A stretch of 64,000 nucleotides of DNA, taken from NCBI RefSeq assembly GCF_004193775.1, contig NC_041018.1:30959940-31023939 (forward strand), in the 5' to 3' direction. This stretch comes from Glycine soja. Taxonomy: Eukaryota > Streptophyta > Magnoliopsida > Fabales > Fabaceae. Both the position numbers and the translations under genes were made by a program. The first letter of the stretch is position 1. Each line of letters starts with the position of its first letter. The notes under the pieces were generated by a model. The model was not told the origin of the DNA. It saw only the letters and a list, made by a program, of their open reading frames with translations, and searched no databases. Positions 35,393 through 47,235 of the stretch are shown here, piece after piece.

Positions 35393-35779
35393 GGTTTCTT
35401 CTACAGTTTGTGGTGGCAAAATTGGCGCCTCACCCTCAACTAAATCAGGCCTAATAACCCACATGAACTTTTTCTTGCTATTTGCTAGGCCCCAGGCCAA
35501 TTCAAGTAGTTGTTGGGGTCTCATGACTATAACACTGCCAAAATTCACATATACAACCGAATTGGGTTCTTCTGAATCCAACCATTTGAGACACTCGCAC
35601 TCTTCCTTCCACCTAGCCATTGTGGAAAGTGCATTCAGCACATCATGCTCTAAGGCATGAAATATGGGCATAATAATAGTTGAAACTTTTGAGTGATGTT
35701 CTTTAAGCCAAGAATCCAGTCTATGCCAGAGTCTAAATGCCCATTTGTCAAATAGTTTGCATCTAGAAAACAAGATCAT
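35345..35779 (-). pseudogene. UDP-glycosyltransferase fragment, UGT85-like
   Basis: Minus-strand residues ECLKWLDSEEPNSVVYVNFG, then SVIVMRPQQLLELAWGLANS, KKKFMWVIRPDLVEGEAPIL and PPQTVEETKHRGLL belong to the C-terminal half of a plant UGT85-type family 1 glycosyltransferase, which moves sugar from UDP-sugar to small molecules in the cytosol. The PSPG donor-sugar box that should follow is frameshifted and lies in a tandemly duplicated 163-bp segment. The N-terminal acceptor-binding half is absent except for a few residues near 35700. It is a dead fragment inside the CACTA element, on the opposite strand to the transposase. Confidence 0.85.
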
Positions 35780-36470
35780 AATAGTAAAATATTATTAATA
35801 CATAGATATTGTAATCATAAGGGACAACTGAGGAATAATAGACTGAACCCTTGTTTGCTGCAGCATAAGCTCTGAGACACTTATCATTTGGCTTGAAGCA
35901 TCGTCAATCACAATATTCATTGTTGGAGATTGTTACTGACCATTATTACAGGTACGAATGCAAACCTTGTCCTTTTTTACGTTGTTTTATGTGATTAATG
36001 ACTATTGTTGTGCATATAGTTAATGTTAGTCCTTTGTAAACCTTAGATTCCCATTTGAGATTGGATACAATGTTTCTTGCGGATAGTTTGCATTAATCGT
36101 TGTATTCAATCATGAATTGTCCATTTGGACAGTTTGGGGAGACTCATATTTTTATGGTAGATTCGTGCGTTAAGGTTAAGAATTTTTTGTTCAATTTGAT
36201 GAAATTTTGGTACAATGCATTTCTAGTTGTTCTCTGAGTGCATACTTGACTATCAGGGAAATAATCTCACCAATTTCATGTCGTGTACTTGGAGACCAAT
36301 GTGAAATGCTGCCAAAATTTTGTCAAATTTAACAAAAGAGACTTAACCTTGTCGTATGAAGCTACCATAAAAAAATGTCTTCTTGAATGGGATAGGGCCA
36401 CACCTATAATGAAAAAGTGAGAATTTGATGCATGGAATAACTTTGTGAGTATCATGGAGTTATTATTTAG
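35780..36470. other. Non-coding spacer before the CACTA transposase
   Basis: No gene recognised. The 123-codon minus frame 36276-36647 overlaps the transposase start and lacks family features, so it is a shadow. Confidence 0.5.
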
Positions 36471-38840
36471 ATGGATCGAAGTTGGATGAATGAAAGTCGC
36501 ATGAGCCCTGCATATGAGGAAGGCGTTGATCAGTTTTTGCAATTTGCTTCTGAAAGAAGTTGACCGGATGAGGACGAAAAATATTATTGTCCTTGCATCA
36601 ATTGTTTGAACGGAAGATGACAAATACTGGACGACATACAAGATCATCTATTGTGTGATGGGATTAAGAAGAATTACACCACGTGGATATGGCATGGTGA
36701 ATTGACAGACTTGTAGAGGGGGTCTCAATCTGAACCATTTGATGTAGAAATGGAAGATCGCTTAGAGGATATGATTCGTGATCTTGGACAAGAGTCTTTT
36801 CAGCAAGCACATGCTCCTATGTATGATACATTGCAAACTGATTCAAAGAAGCCTTTGTACCCGAGGTGCAAGAATTCCTTGACGCTGTTGTCAGCGGTGT
36901 TAAGTCTGGTTAATGTGAAGGCCAAATATGGGTGGAGTGACAAAAGCTTTAGTTCACTACTTCAAGTAGTACACGATATGCTTCCACAGGAAAACACGTT
37001 GCCTAAAAGTTACTATCAGGCGAAGAAGATACTTTGTCCGATGAGTATGGAGTATTAGAAGATTCATGCTTGTTGAATGATTGCATACTGTACAGACATG
37101 AATTTCAAGAAATGTCCAAATGCCCTAGGTGTGGGGTATCACGGTACAAAGTCAAGGATGATGAGGAGTGTAGTAGTGATGAAAACTCAAAGAAGGGCCC
37201 CCTAGCGAAGATGTTGTGGTATCTTCCGATCGTTCCAAGGTTTAAGCGGCTTTTCGCTAATGGAGACGACGCTAAAGGCCTTATATGGCATGCAAATGGG
37301 AGAAACTGCGATGGAATGGTCCGTCATCCGGCTGATTGCTCCTAGTGGAAGAAGATAGATCGTTTGTTTTCGGATTTCGGCAAAGAGGCAAGAAATCTTA
37401 GGCTTGGACGAGCTAGTGATGGAATGAATCCATATGGCAATTTAAGCACTTAACACAGTTCATGGCCAGTTCTACTAGTAATTTACAATTTGCCTCCTTG
37501 GTTATGCATGAAGCGAAAATACATGATGTTGTCTATGATGATATCAGGTCCAAGACAACCAGGAAATAACATTGATGTTTATCTAAGTCTGTTGATTGAA
37601 GACTTGACAAAGTTGTGGGACGAGGGGGTTTTAGTGTTTGATGGGTTTTGGAATGAGACTTTTCAAATGCGTGCAAAGCTTTTTTGTACCATTAATGACT
37701 TTCCATCATATGGGAATTTGAGCGGTTACAGTGTTAAGGGTCATCATGCATGCCCCATCTGTGAAGAAGACATAAGCTACATACAACTGAAACATGGTAG
37801 AAAAACAATCTACACTAGACATCGACGTTTTCTAAAACCTCATCACCCTTACAGGCGATTGAAAAAAGCATTTAATGGAAATCAAGAGCATGAAACTGTG
37901 CCGATACCGTTGACTGGTGAGCAGGTCTTCCAGCGGGTTCAACATTTGAATACTATATTTAGAAAGACCCAAAAGAAGGAAAAAAGTAAGACTTGCATAT
38001 GGAAGAAGAGGTCAATTTTCTTTGATCTTCCGTATTGGTGTGATTTAGATATTAGACATTGTATTGATGTTATGCATGTGGAGAAAAATGTATGTGATAG
38101 TGTCATTGGGACGCTCCTTAACATTCAAGGCAAGACAAAAGATGGTTTGAATACTCGTCAAGATCTAGCTGAAATGGGTATACGATCGTAGTTGCATCCA
38201 AGGTCTGATGGTAAAAAAATATACTTGCTTCCAGCTTGTCATACTTTATCCAGAAAGGAGAAGATAAGTTTTTGTCAGTGTCTGCGCCGGGTCAAAGTCC
38301 CACTAGGATACTCTTCAAATATTAAGAGCCTTGTGCAGTTGAACGATCTTAAGTTAATAGGGTTAAAGTCTCACGATTTTCACGTCTTGATGCAATAATT
38401 GTTAGCCGTGGCCATACGAGACATTTTTCCTAACAAAGTCAGGTTAGCCATAACTCGCCTGTGCTTTTTCTTCAATGCCATATGTAGCAAAGTCCTTTAT
38501 CTTGTGAAGTTATATGAGCTGGAAAACGAGGCTGCTATAATACTGTATTAGTTAGAGATGTGTTTTCCTCCTGCTTTCTTTGACATCATGGTTCACTTAA
38601 TTGTTCATCTGGTTAGAGAAATCTAATGTTGTGGTCCTGTTTATTTGCGGTGGATGTACCCGATTGAGTGATACATGAAGATCTTAAAAGGGTATACGAA
38701 GAATCTACATCATCCGGAAGCATCTATTGTTGAAAGGTACATTGCAGAAGAAGCCATTGAATTTTTTTAGAGTACATTGAAAAGGCTAAACCTGTTGGGC
38801 TTCCCGAGTCTCAACATAACGAAAGAGTGGGCGGTAAGGG
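36471..38840 (+). pseudogene. CACTA transposase (Transpos_assoc, tnp2, DUF4218), many stops
   Basis: The frame starts at ATG 36471 (MDRSWMNESRMSPAYEEGVD), the N-terminal transposase-associated zinc-binding domain (CPCINC at about 36590). Three in-frame stops precede 36750. The tnp2 catalytic domain follows: KYGWSDKSFSSLLQ (36935), CPRCGVSRY (37118), then the core at 37550-38190 with GHHACPICEED and DIRHCIDVMHVEKNVCDSVI. A frameshift lies near 37034-37060 and stops or shifts near 37343-37490. DUF4218 continues from 38192 (SRKEKISFCQCLRRVKVPLG) with at least five stops to 38840, where a reverse LTR interrupts it. The protein would cut and join element ends; this copy cannot. Confidence 0.88.
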
Positions 38841-40319
38841 TGTTGGATCAAGTGGCCTCGGAATAATTAAGAAGGGGGGGGGGGGGGGAGGGTTGAATTA
38901 ATTATTAACATGTCTTGACTAATTAAAAATCTATCCTTCTTAATGTTACTAGATTCAAATAGGCTTTTACTACTAAGTTAAGAAAGTAAAGAACAAAAAT
39001 AGAAACTTAACCAAAAGTAAAAGCGATAATTAAAAGTACATAGTGGAAATTAAAGAGTGTAGGAATGAAAAAGACAAACATAAGATTTATACTGGTTCGA
39101 CCACGAACTGTGCCTACATCCAGTCCCCAAGCAACCTGTGGTTCTTGAGATTTCTTTTCAACCTTGTAAAATCCTTTACAAGCCAAAGATCCACAAGGGA
39201 TGTACCCTCCCTTGTTCTCTTTGAATAATCAAGTGGATGTACCCTCCACTTGAATTGATCCACAAGAGATGTACCCTCTCTTTTTCTCAATGTAACAATC
39301 ACCAAGTAGATGTACCCTCTACTTGTACCACAAAGGATGTACCCTCCAATGTGTTAAGACAAAGAATTCTCAGGCGGTTAGTCCTTTGAATCTTTTGTAA
39401 GGGAGAAGAGAGACACAAAAGAATTCAAGCGGTTAGTCCTTCGTTCTTTTGGCAAAGGGAGAAAAGAATGAAAAAGATGAATAGCGCAAGTTTTTGAACA
39501 AAGAACTTTTCTTGGAAGTGAAAGTGTTGATAAAAAACTTTTAGAAAGATGAAGAGAAATGAATCAGAAAATTTTGTAGAAAGATATTGAAAGATTGATT
39601 GAAAGATGTTGAGAGATGATGTTGAAAAAAGATTGAAAGATAGATGATTCAAAGATGATTGATGATTATTTTTTTGAAACTCATGCCATGGTCACATATT
39701 TATAATCTCTTGATGACTCGAGTCAAAGCTTGTGACTCTTGGCAATTTCTTTAAAACTAGTCACTTTTAAAAAAATCTTCAGAAACAAGTCACTTGAAGA
39801 ATTGTGACTTTCGGAAATGTATTTTTCGAAACCAGTCCCTGGTAATCGATTACCATTAAGGTGTAATCGATTACACATCAACAAATGTGACTCTTCATTT
39901 TGAATTTTGAAAATTAAAATGTTTAGAAGCTCTGGTAATCGATTACAAGTATTGTGTAATCGATTACACTAGTTTAAAATGATTTAAAACTGTTAAACAC
40001 AAGTTGTAACTCTTGAAATTTGAAATCTTAACGTTTTAAAACACTGGTTATCGATTACTACCTTCTGGTAATCGATTACCAGAGAGTAAAACTCTTTGGT
40101 AATGATTTTGTGAAAACTTCTTGTGCTACTAAATGTTTTGGAAAACTTTTTTAGTACTTATCTTGATTGAGTCTTCTCTTGATTCTTGAATCTTGATTTT
40201 GATTATCCTTGAATCTTGAATCTTGATTCTTGAGAACTTGATTCTTGAATCTTTAGAATTTGCTTAACTCTAGATTCTTTGGCACCATCAAAATAACCTT
40301 GGAAGGCATTGCTTCCACA
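38841..40319 (-). mobile_element. Reverse LTR (1479 bp) inside the CACTA transposase gene
   Basis: On the plus strand it starts TGTTGGATC and ends TTCCACA, the reverse complement of an LTR of the same group as 2263-3685 and 63013-64000. It contains three palindrome pairs, reversed GGATGTACCCTC repeats (39195-39350) and ACTAACCGC units. The polypurine tract in reverse (TCTCCCCCTTTTT) follows at 40321-40333. A run of 15 G lies at 38876-38890. Only one LTR is present. Confidence 0.88.
39839..40082. repeat. Three 21-bp phased palindrome pairs in the reverse LTR
   Basis: ATCGAT cores start at 39845 and 39866, 39938 and 39959, and 40050 and 40071. All three pairs have exactly 21-bp spacing. Confidence 0.9.
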
Positions 40320-40333
40320 ATCTCCCCCTTTTT

Positions 40334-40680
40334 GATGATGACAACCCTGAAATCAAGAGAATGCATACAAGTCTTGTTCTACCATTCACTCCTCCCTTTC
40401 CCCCCCTTTCTTTTTGAATTTATGCTTAATTTTAAAGCTTTTGAAAAACATACACAAAGCATATTTTGTAAAGTAAACATAAAAGATTCTAAACCATTCA
40501 TGAAGCAAGACATAAACCAAATTATAATGCAAACCACATAGTCATATATCACAATCCATAAATATCCAGCATACTAAGCAAATATTAAAACTACTAAGTG
40601 TTCAAATGTCATAAGCATATAGCCAAATACAAGGCTTTAGAAACAAAACATAATAATAATAATAATAATAATAATAAAGT
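40334..40680. other. Untranslated internal region of the reverse LTR element
   Basis: Non-coding, A-rich, with an (AAT)9-type microsatellite at 40651-40677. Confidence 0.6.
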
Positions 40681-41163
40681 CTAAACTGATGGTGGTGGAG
40701 GTAAATCAAGGCAGTCACGAATGATGGTGACATCTTCTTCAACCTTTATGATCCTTGAGTCCATTGCATCAAATCACATGTCCACTTGTTGTTCCAAAGC
40801 ATCAAACCTTTCACCAACATAGGTTTGGAGTCCATCAAAACTGTCCAAAATACTTTGAAGGAGAGATGAGTCCCCTTCAATTGGTAATTGTCCTTCATCA
40901 TCATTTGGTTGAGTACCCTTTTTTACCCAAGAGCCATCACGCTCTTTGCGGTAACCAAAGGACGCAACCACAACAACACCGATCAAGAAAGATCTCTTGA
41001 TTGGAACATAAGGTTCAGAATCAAGAGGGATGTTAAAATGTTGAAGGGAAAGAGTGACTAAATGTGGATATGGTAAAGGAGCATTTAATCGCAATGCCTT
41101 ATGCATGCAATACCGGACTAAATGTGCCCAATCAATTTGTCGGCTGATATGAAAGGCCCACAT
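40681..41163 (-). pseudogene. Plant transposon protein (gag-like) of the reverse LTR element, partial
   Basis: The frame from 41163 reads MWAFHISRQIDWAHLVRYCM and later PYPHLVTLSLQHFNIPLDSE, then SFGYRKERDGSWVKKG. An in-frame TGA at 40774 separates the last part, DAMDSRIIKVEEDVTI..DLPPPP, which ends at 40681. This resembles the putative plant transposon protein domain that takes the gag position in many legume LTR elements without pol. The N-terminal part and the other LTR are missing, because the element stops at about 41331 where CACTA sequence resumes. No enzymatic function is indicated. Confidence 0.6.
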
Positions 41164-41331
41164 GACTATAAGATCTTCTTCAGAAACCTGTGCAAGGTTT
41201 GAAGATCTTGGGAGTAAGATACGAACAATAAGATAGTGAAAGATGCGACTTTAAAGAGCCAATGAACTGGCAAGAAGCCTTCCAGTCATATCCGCTTGGT
41301 TGGTGCAAACCAACCAGCGGGATTCATGTTC

Positions 41332-42228
41332 AGAGTACATTGAAAAGGCTAAACCTGTTGGGCTTCCCGAGTCTCGGTATGACGAAAGAGTGGGCGGTAA
41401 GGGTTCAAGAGGACTGCATGTTATGACTCCAACTCTAGAAGATTTTTTACAAGCTTACTTGTATGTGTTGAATAACAGTAATGGAGTTTTGCCATACATA
41501 CTTCGGCATGAAGGTTTAGTGAAAGAAAGTAATCCAAAAATGTCAAAGAACTGGGTCTTGAAAAAGCATAACAAGACTTTCCTAGATTGGTTTAAAGATA
41601 TAATCTTTGTTGATGATAATGCTATTGAAATGTTAAGAAAGCTAGCAGATGGGCCTAAAAGAAATGTTATAACTTGGCAAGGATACGATATAAACAAGTG
41701 TTCCTTTTATTCAAAAGCACAAGACGAGAAAAGTACAATGCAAAATAGTGGGGTCACCCTAAGGGCTGAATCTCAACACTTCGCCAATGTACATGATGAC
41801 AATCCCTGTGTAGCTTCCATCCTTTACTTTGGGTTCATTGAAGAAATTTGGGAGCTTCACCATGTCAAATTTACTATTTGTGTTTTCAAATGTAAATGGG
41901 TTGATAGCAACATCGGTGTACGGACCGATGATGTAGGATTTACGTTGGTAGATCTAAAGAAACACGTTTACCAGAATAACCCTTTCATCATGGCAGAACA
42001 AGCTAAACAAGTATTTTATGTCCAAAACCCTTGTGATGAAAGGTGGTCAGTGGTTCTACACGGGAAAACAATTGGTGTTATGTTGAAGATGATGATTCGT
42101 ACATTGATACTTATGTTAGTCCTTTGTCCACACAAATGTCGCCTAACGTCATCAGAGAAGAAGAAGCTGACGACGTTCATGCTAATCATAATGATCATGA
42201 TGAAGGAGAATTAATTAACATCGTCTAA
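41332..42228 (+). pseudogene. CACTA transposase C-terminal part (DUF4216)
   Basis: Reading resumes with SEYIEKAKPVGLPESRYDE and runs through HVMTPTLEDFLQAYLYVLNN and WLKDI-like WFKDIIF, then the DUF4216 domain: GVTLRAESQHFANVHDDNP, LYFGFIEEIWEL, FKCKWVDSNIGVRTDD and NPFIMAEQAKQVFYV. A frameshift near 42060 moves the end to 42228 (acidic tail DEGELINIV). It is better preserved than the part left of the LTR: a 304-codon frame stays open. With 36471-38840 it makes up one gene. Confidence 0.88.
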
Positions 42229-42330
42229 TGTAATTTTCTTATTATGTATTTGATTTTAGTTCATTCATTTGCATAACTTATTCAGTTTTGTGATAATTTT
42301 AATTAACTAATATTTTTTCTTTTCAAGAAA

Positions 42331-45300
42331 ATGGCTACTCCACCCAGCTCTCCTCCTCCCCCTCCGCCCACTGGTGCAGCATCACAATCGTCGTCTATTT
42401 TGAAGCAGACAAGAAAAGCCACAGGGCTAAGATCATTGGCGACTAGACCAGTTGGGGCAGAGAGACCACTGGTCCATGTCGATCCTGTGACCGGGAAGGC
42501 CAATGGTCCCCACAAAAAGTTAAGAACATATTTGGGGATCGTCACTCGCGATAAGGTCGATGTGACATACGAGAATTGGAAGCAAGTCCCTGCTGCTTAG
42601 AAGGATTTGATATGGGAGGATATTCAGGTATTTTGGTTTTCATGTTGCATATTGTTTGGTGGTCCATGTCGATCCTGCAACCGGGAAGGCCGACGGTCCC
42701 CACAAAAAGAAGTTAAGAACATATTTGGGGATCATCGCTCGTGATAAGGTTGATGTGACATACGAGAATTGGAAGCAAGTCCCTGCTGCTCAGAAGGATT
42801 TGATATGGGATGATGTTCAGGTATTTTAGTTTTCATGTTGCATATTGTTTATTAGCCAAAATTTTTAATTTAGTAACAATAAAACCTAATTTTTTGTTTG
42901 TTAGGTTGAATTTGATATCCCTGAAGCATCTGATGTTAGGACAAAAAAGAAAATACTTAAGACTGTGGGGGAGTGGTGGAGATAGTTTAAGTCTGATTTG
43001 ACATCAAAATGGGCTCTTGTAGTTGACAAGGATAGTGTCGATGACACTGTATGCGAAAAATACGGCATTAGCAAGGCGAAATGGGCCCAATTTTGTTAGA
43101 GCCATAGAGACCCTTCATGGGAGGTATCTAATTTGTGATTTTCATTTTAAATTCACTTATTGTAATACATTGTAATAATGAGTTTCATTAATATTGAATT
43201 TTTGTAAGATGTGCGGAAAAAGGCTCAGGCCATCCAGAAGCAAAACACTACCCCCCACGTGTTGTCTCGTGGGGGTTATGAATATTTAGAAAAGAAGATG
43301 ATGGATGAAAAGACAAAGAAAAAACTGGAGTAAGCTGCTCAATTCAGAAGCACTGACACCATGATTGATCCTCCATCTCCCATCAGACATCACGTCAAAT
43401 GGAAGATGGCCCGCACGAAGAAAATTGGCCATATGACGTTTGAGGCAGCAAAGGAAACTGCTGACAAGATTATAAGTCACTTTCAATTAATAATTGTAAT
43501 TATTTATATTTATTGTGTGATTGAGTAAACCAATAAATATGTTCTTTACAGGATTCGTTGGAGGAGCAGGCGTCACAGGGTTCCTTTGCCACCCATGGAC
43601 GTCAAGATGTACTGATTGCTGCCATTGGGCGACCAGAACACCTCGATCGTGTGCGTGTTGCTGGAGCCAATGTGACGATCAAACAATACTTTGGATCGGC
43701 TCCAAGGACCTCCCGCACGTCTTCCTTGATGGCTCCCGAAGACCTAGAGTAGTTGACTCAACAAATCAGAGACAGTTGGAGGAGTTGATCACAGAAAAGT
43801 GACTCGACAGCTGATGTTATCCTTCAGCTAGATGCAGTCCCAGTTTCATTCACAAATACAATTACAGGGACTGGCACTGCCTCCTGAGCCTGAGGTTGGT
43901 CCTTCAGCTGCTCGTGTCAGCACAAAGGAGAGTTGTGTTGATCCCTCAGGGAACGATCCAGACACGGGTGACTCAGACAAACCAGGTTGTACATCGAAGA
44001 AAATCCTCCCCGCCTGGTTGCCATAGGAAGAGTTTATGAGGGATCCACAATTGTTTTCAACATCCCTTTGTTGCATGATCAAGTGAAGGTCAGTGTTGAG
44101 GAGGTTAGAGATGCAGATGCTCCCATTCCTATACCTACTGAAGAGGTTAAGTTAGTGGGGCAGGCACTTAACACCTTCCTTGCTTGGCCGACACATCTCG
44201 TTAAGCGTTTATCAGAATAGGTATTTCAGTGTCATTAAATGCTTTTTTTCCAATTAAATTGTTCACTGTAATTAAATTTTGTTAATTAACTATGTTGGAT
44301 AAACAGGGAGCTGTGGGACCAACAAAACTTACAGAGAGGCCGGATCATGAGGTCGATGATCCCCTATATTTGATGACATTGACCATCCCACAACTTTTTC
44401 TGAAGCCATTGCAGGTTATGTGGGATGCTACCGTGTTCGGGCTGTTTAATGAAGACTTCCCCTTGTACATAAAGCATGAAGATCTGTCTGAAATAGCACA
44501 CAATGGTCAATGTCTCATCATCTCTATTATACAATTGTGGATTCTGTAAGTCAATTTTGATTATTGTTAATTACCTAGGTTATTGTTTTAAATACATACA
44601 TAATTTACTTTTTCTTAACAACAATAGGCATATGACTGAGACAAGTATGCGAGCGGGGAATTCCGATGTGTATGGATTCCACGAGCCACAGTCCATCCAG
44701 AGATCTGGGCAATCACAATTTGAATCATAAAGTTACATCAAGAATTGGATGCAGAATTCAAAACGGGATGTGTACCTAGGAGCCTACCTGAATGGGTAAG
44801 TTAAACTGGACAAATGAATTTAAATAATGTATAATACTATAATAACCTATATTGGTCTCCACTGCAGTGCATATTGGCAAATGGTCGTCATTTTGCCTAA
44901 GGAAAATCTTGTCGTCTGGTTTTGTTCGTTGCATAATAGGCCAGACAACTACCTGAAAGGAATAATTAATAGGTCAATGTTGTTTTTCAATACATTTGCA
45001 TTAACATTAGTTAGGAACATCAATATTTAATTGTACAATAAGCATCCATGTTTGTATTCAACAGTTCTTTGAAAGGAGTTGACGATACTCCACAACCTAA
45101 TTCCGAGGCTGGTGCTAGGTGGATTGTTATTAAATTAAGTGATTTAAACAATGCTTCTACTTATATATATTTTATGTCTGTGTAGACTAATTTGTAGTTA
45201 ACGTTGAATATCTAAATTTCATTATGTATTTAGTGTAATAGACAAAAAGGAAACACTGAGTCTGGTTATTACGTGATGCACTGGATGTCAACTATAATCT

Positions 45301-45505
45301 TAGGAAGTTTCAAGAATAATTGGGAAATGGTAATTTTTTATTTCAAACAAATTTGATTTTGTTATGATTGGTATTATATTATTAACTTATGTTTTATTTT
45401 ATCATGCAATATTTTAATGATGCTAGACCATTGGAATCAGAGAGATTGAAGGCGCTTTGCATCCAATGGGCAAAGTATTATTTGAAAGTTAGAAATGAAA
45501 CTTAG
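42331..45505 (+). pseudogene. Second CACTA gene: Transposase_24 plus Ulp1-like C-terminal protease fold
   Basis: The start MATPPSSPPPPPP (42331) opens a proline-rich leader. VTYENWKQVPAA (42550) begins the En/Spm Transposase_24 region. Later exons lie at about 42905-43123, 43208-43470, 43552-44220, 44308-44548, 44629-44800, 44868-44972, 45064-45118, 45238-45330 and 45427-45505. The C-terminal part (NSDVYGFHEPQSIQRSGQSQ onward) resembles the Ulp1/SENP-like domain fused to such proteins. Its catalytic His position reads AYWQM and its Cys position ESGYYVMHW, so both residues are replaced. In-frame stops (TAG at 42598, TAG near 42987 and 43099) and shifts show decay. The protein normally binds the subterminal repeats. 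The exon at 42470-42628 is tandemly duplicated. Confidence 0.8.
42470..42850 (+). repeat. 190-bp tandem duplication of a CACTA gene exon
   Basis: GGTCCATGTCGATCCTG starts two copies at 42470 and 42660. Each runs through CCGGGAAGGCC, the ENWKQVPAA codons and the donor (TTCAG/GTATTTT) into the intron. The first copy has a TAG where the second has CAG. Confidence 0.88.
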
Positions 45506-45769
45506 GATGTTAGGCAAATTTGTAATTTTTGTTTACTTAATTAGTTTACTAGCTTGCTTTACATTTTTTACAATTCATGTTTCCTTTTAACATTGAATAT
45601 TCTTTATTCATAGTTATTAATAAATTTGTCATGGAATTTTTCTACTAAAAATTGTTTCAAAACAGAATGCAAATTATTATATATGTTGTGCTGTGTGGTC
45701 TGATTATATTTACACGCTAATTTTTGGTTTTATTGAAAAAACAGACAGTGTATTGAAAAAAATTCCTAA

Positions 45770-46100
45770 TAACAACATCGGTTTTTTAAAAATACCGATG
45801 TTAACTTACACAAACAACATCGGTTTTTTAACCTATGATGACAACATCGGTTATTTAAAAAACTGATGTTAACGTTGGCAGTTAACATCATCTTTCTACA
45901 AAAACCGATGTTAACTGCCAACGCTGGTATGAACATATATACCTTTTTTTGTGTAATTTTTTATTATATAACATCGGTTATTTAAATAACCGATGTTGTT
46001 ATTTTACGTTAACATTGGTTTGGAAAAATCGATGTTAATGATAACACTTTCAACGTCGGTACTTTCAACATCAGTTGAAAGTTCTAAATAACTGATGTAA
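45770..46100. repeat. Right subterminal repeats of the CACTA element
   Basis: Inverted AACATCGGTTTTT / AAAAACCGATGTT pairs, five or more, mirror the left end. Divergent copies (AACGTCGG, AACATCAG) lie closest to the terminus. Confidence 0.9.
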
Positions 46101-46121
46101 AAAACTTATTTTCTAGTAGTG

Positions 46122-47235
46122 ACAAAACATAAACTTTTTTCAAGACTTCAAAGCTTTAGGCTAAGCTACATACAAAGTGTTGTGTTTTGTGTATCTTTTT
46201 TGTATTTGGGCTTGTAATGAAGGCTCATAAATAAGTTAAGTTGTAACAATTTTATTATCTACATATCAAATAACTTTTACCTTCAGAAGAATCCTTGTTT
46301 GATTCTCAAAGTATATAAATTTTTTTTGGACTAGCGATAACTACCGTGATTAGTCTCTAACCCAATGGATGAAAGAACACCCATGATCTCGAACAATTTT
46401 TTTTTTACATTCTTCTAAAAGAAGAAAACATAACTTCTTGGGTGTTCCCTAAAAGAAAAAAACTTGGTTGTTTTAAATTAATTTTTTTGGTGACTATGCT
46501 TTATCGAATTGTTCAAGTTATGTTTCCTTGGCCTTTCTGCGTAAAACAATTTTGTGCTTGCACTTGTTATTCACAATTAATCATGACTTTAATTAAATTC
46601 TTTGGTCGTATGGGTTACTTGACCTTTTGTCTACTTTCCGATGGTTTTTGCTAGTCTATTTTTCTTTTTTTTTTTAAGAAAAAATGATATTATCCTCAAA
46701 CTAGCCCAAGCTGAATCACAAATTTTGTTGTTGTTTCAAATTAAATAATTGTTTACTTTAAAACTGATTTAAGCCTAATTATGAATATTCCTAATATATA
46801 ATTAAAACAAATGAGAGAAAATAATAATAAAAATCAAATTCATAAAATTAAAAATAATTTATAAATAATATTGTTTATGATAAAAGTAAAATTCCGTAAA
46901 TATTAATTGTACGTTGTTTCAAAACAATAAAAATATTTTTAAAGTATGTGAAATTTGCTATAATACTCCCACTATTTTTTACAAGGGTGTAAGATAGCAA
47001 CCTACACCTTTTTCAATTGGACAAAAAAATCATCTCCTTGTTTAAAGATTAATTCAATTTGTGGGTATTCAAGTGAATTTCTTTTATTGTTTTTCTCCCC
47101 CTTTGCCACTAGTGTTCATTTTTGGTCTATGAAAATTGGGGACAACACACACATTGCATTCTGGGACATGTTGTCTAGGGCGGTTGAAGGTGAAATTGGG
47201 GGCTAAGTTTAGAGTCAATAGTTTTTGGGTTAATC
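46122..47235. other. AT-rich intergenic DNA between CACTA and MULE
   Basis: No gene recognised. The first three bases are the ACA target duplication. Poly-T runs are frequent. Confidence 0.55.

Larger units (their letters stand above)
38769..41403 (+). repeat. 72-bp direct duplication flanking the LTR insertion
   Basis: Positions 38769-38840 and 41332-41403 are direct copies (AGAGTACATTGAAAAGG ... GGGCGGTAAGGG) that differ at four neighbouring positions (AACATAAC versus GGTATGAC). Both belong to the transposase reading frame. The left copy ends exactly where the LTR begins. Confidence 0.9.
31501..46121. mobile_element. CACTA (En/Spm) transposon, complete ends, 14,621 bp
   Basis: The left end is CACTACTACACAAAG and the right end, in reverse complement, is CACTACTAGAAAATAAG. 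The 3 bases ACA stand just outside both ends (31498-31500 and 46122-46124), the 3-bp target duplication expected for CACTA elements. Both ends carry inverted AACATCGG/CCGATGTT subterminal repeats, the usual binding sites of the element's DNA-binding protein. Inside lie two transposase-related genes in the usual order (tnp2-type, then a TNPA/Transposase_24-type gene), both on the plus strand. Host gene fragments and nested retroelement pieces sit in the 5' half. The genes are decayed, so movement would need another source of transposase. Confidence 0.92.

Noticed and set aside
36276..36647. 123-codon minus-strand frame
   Set aside because: Antisense shadow of the CACTA transposase start.
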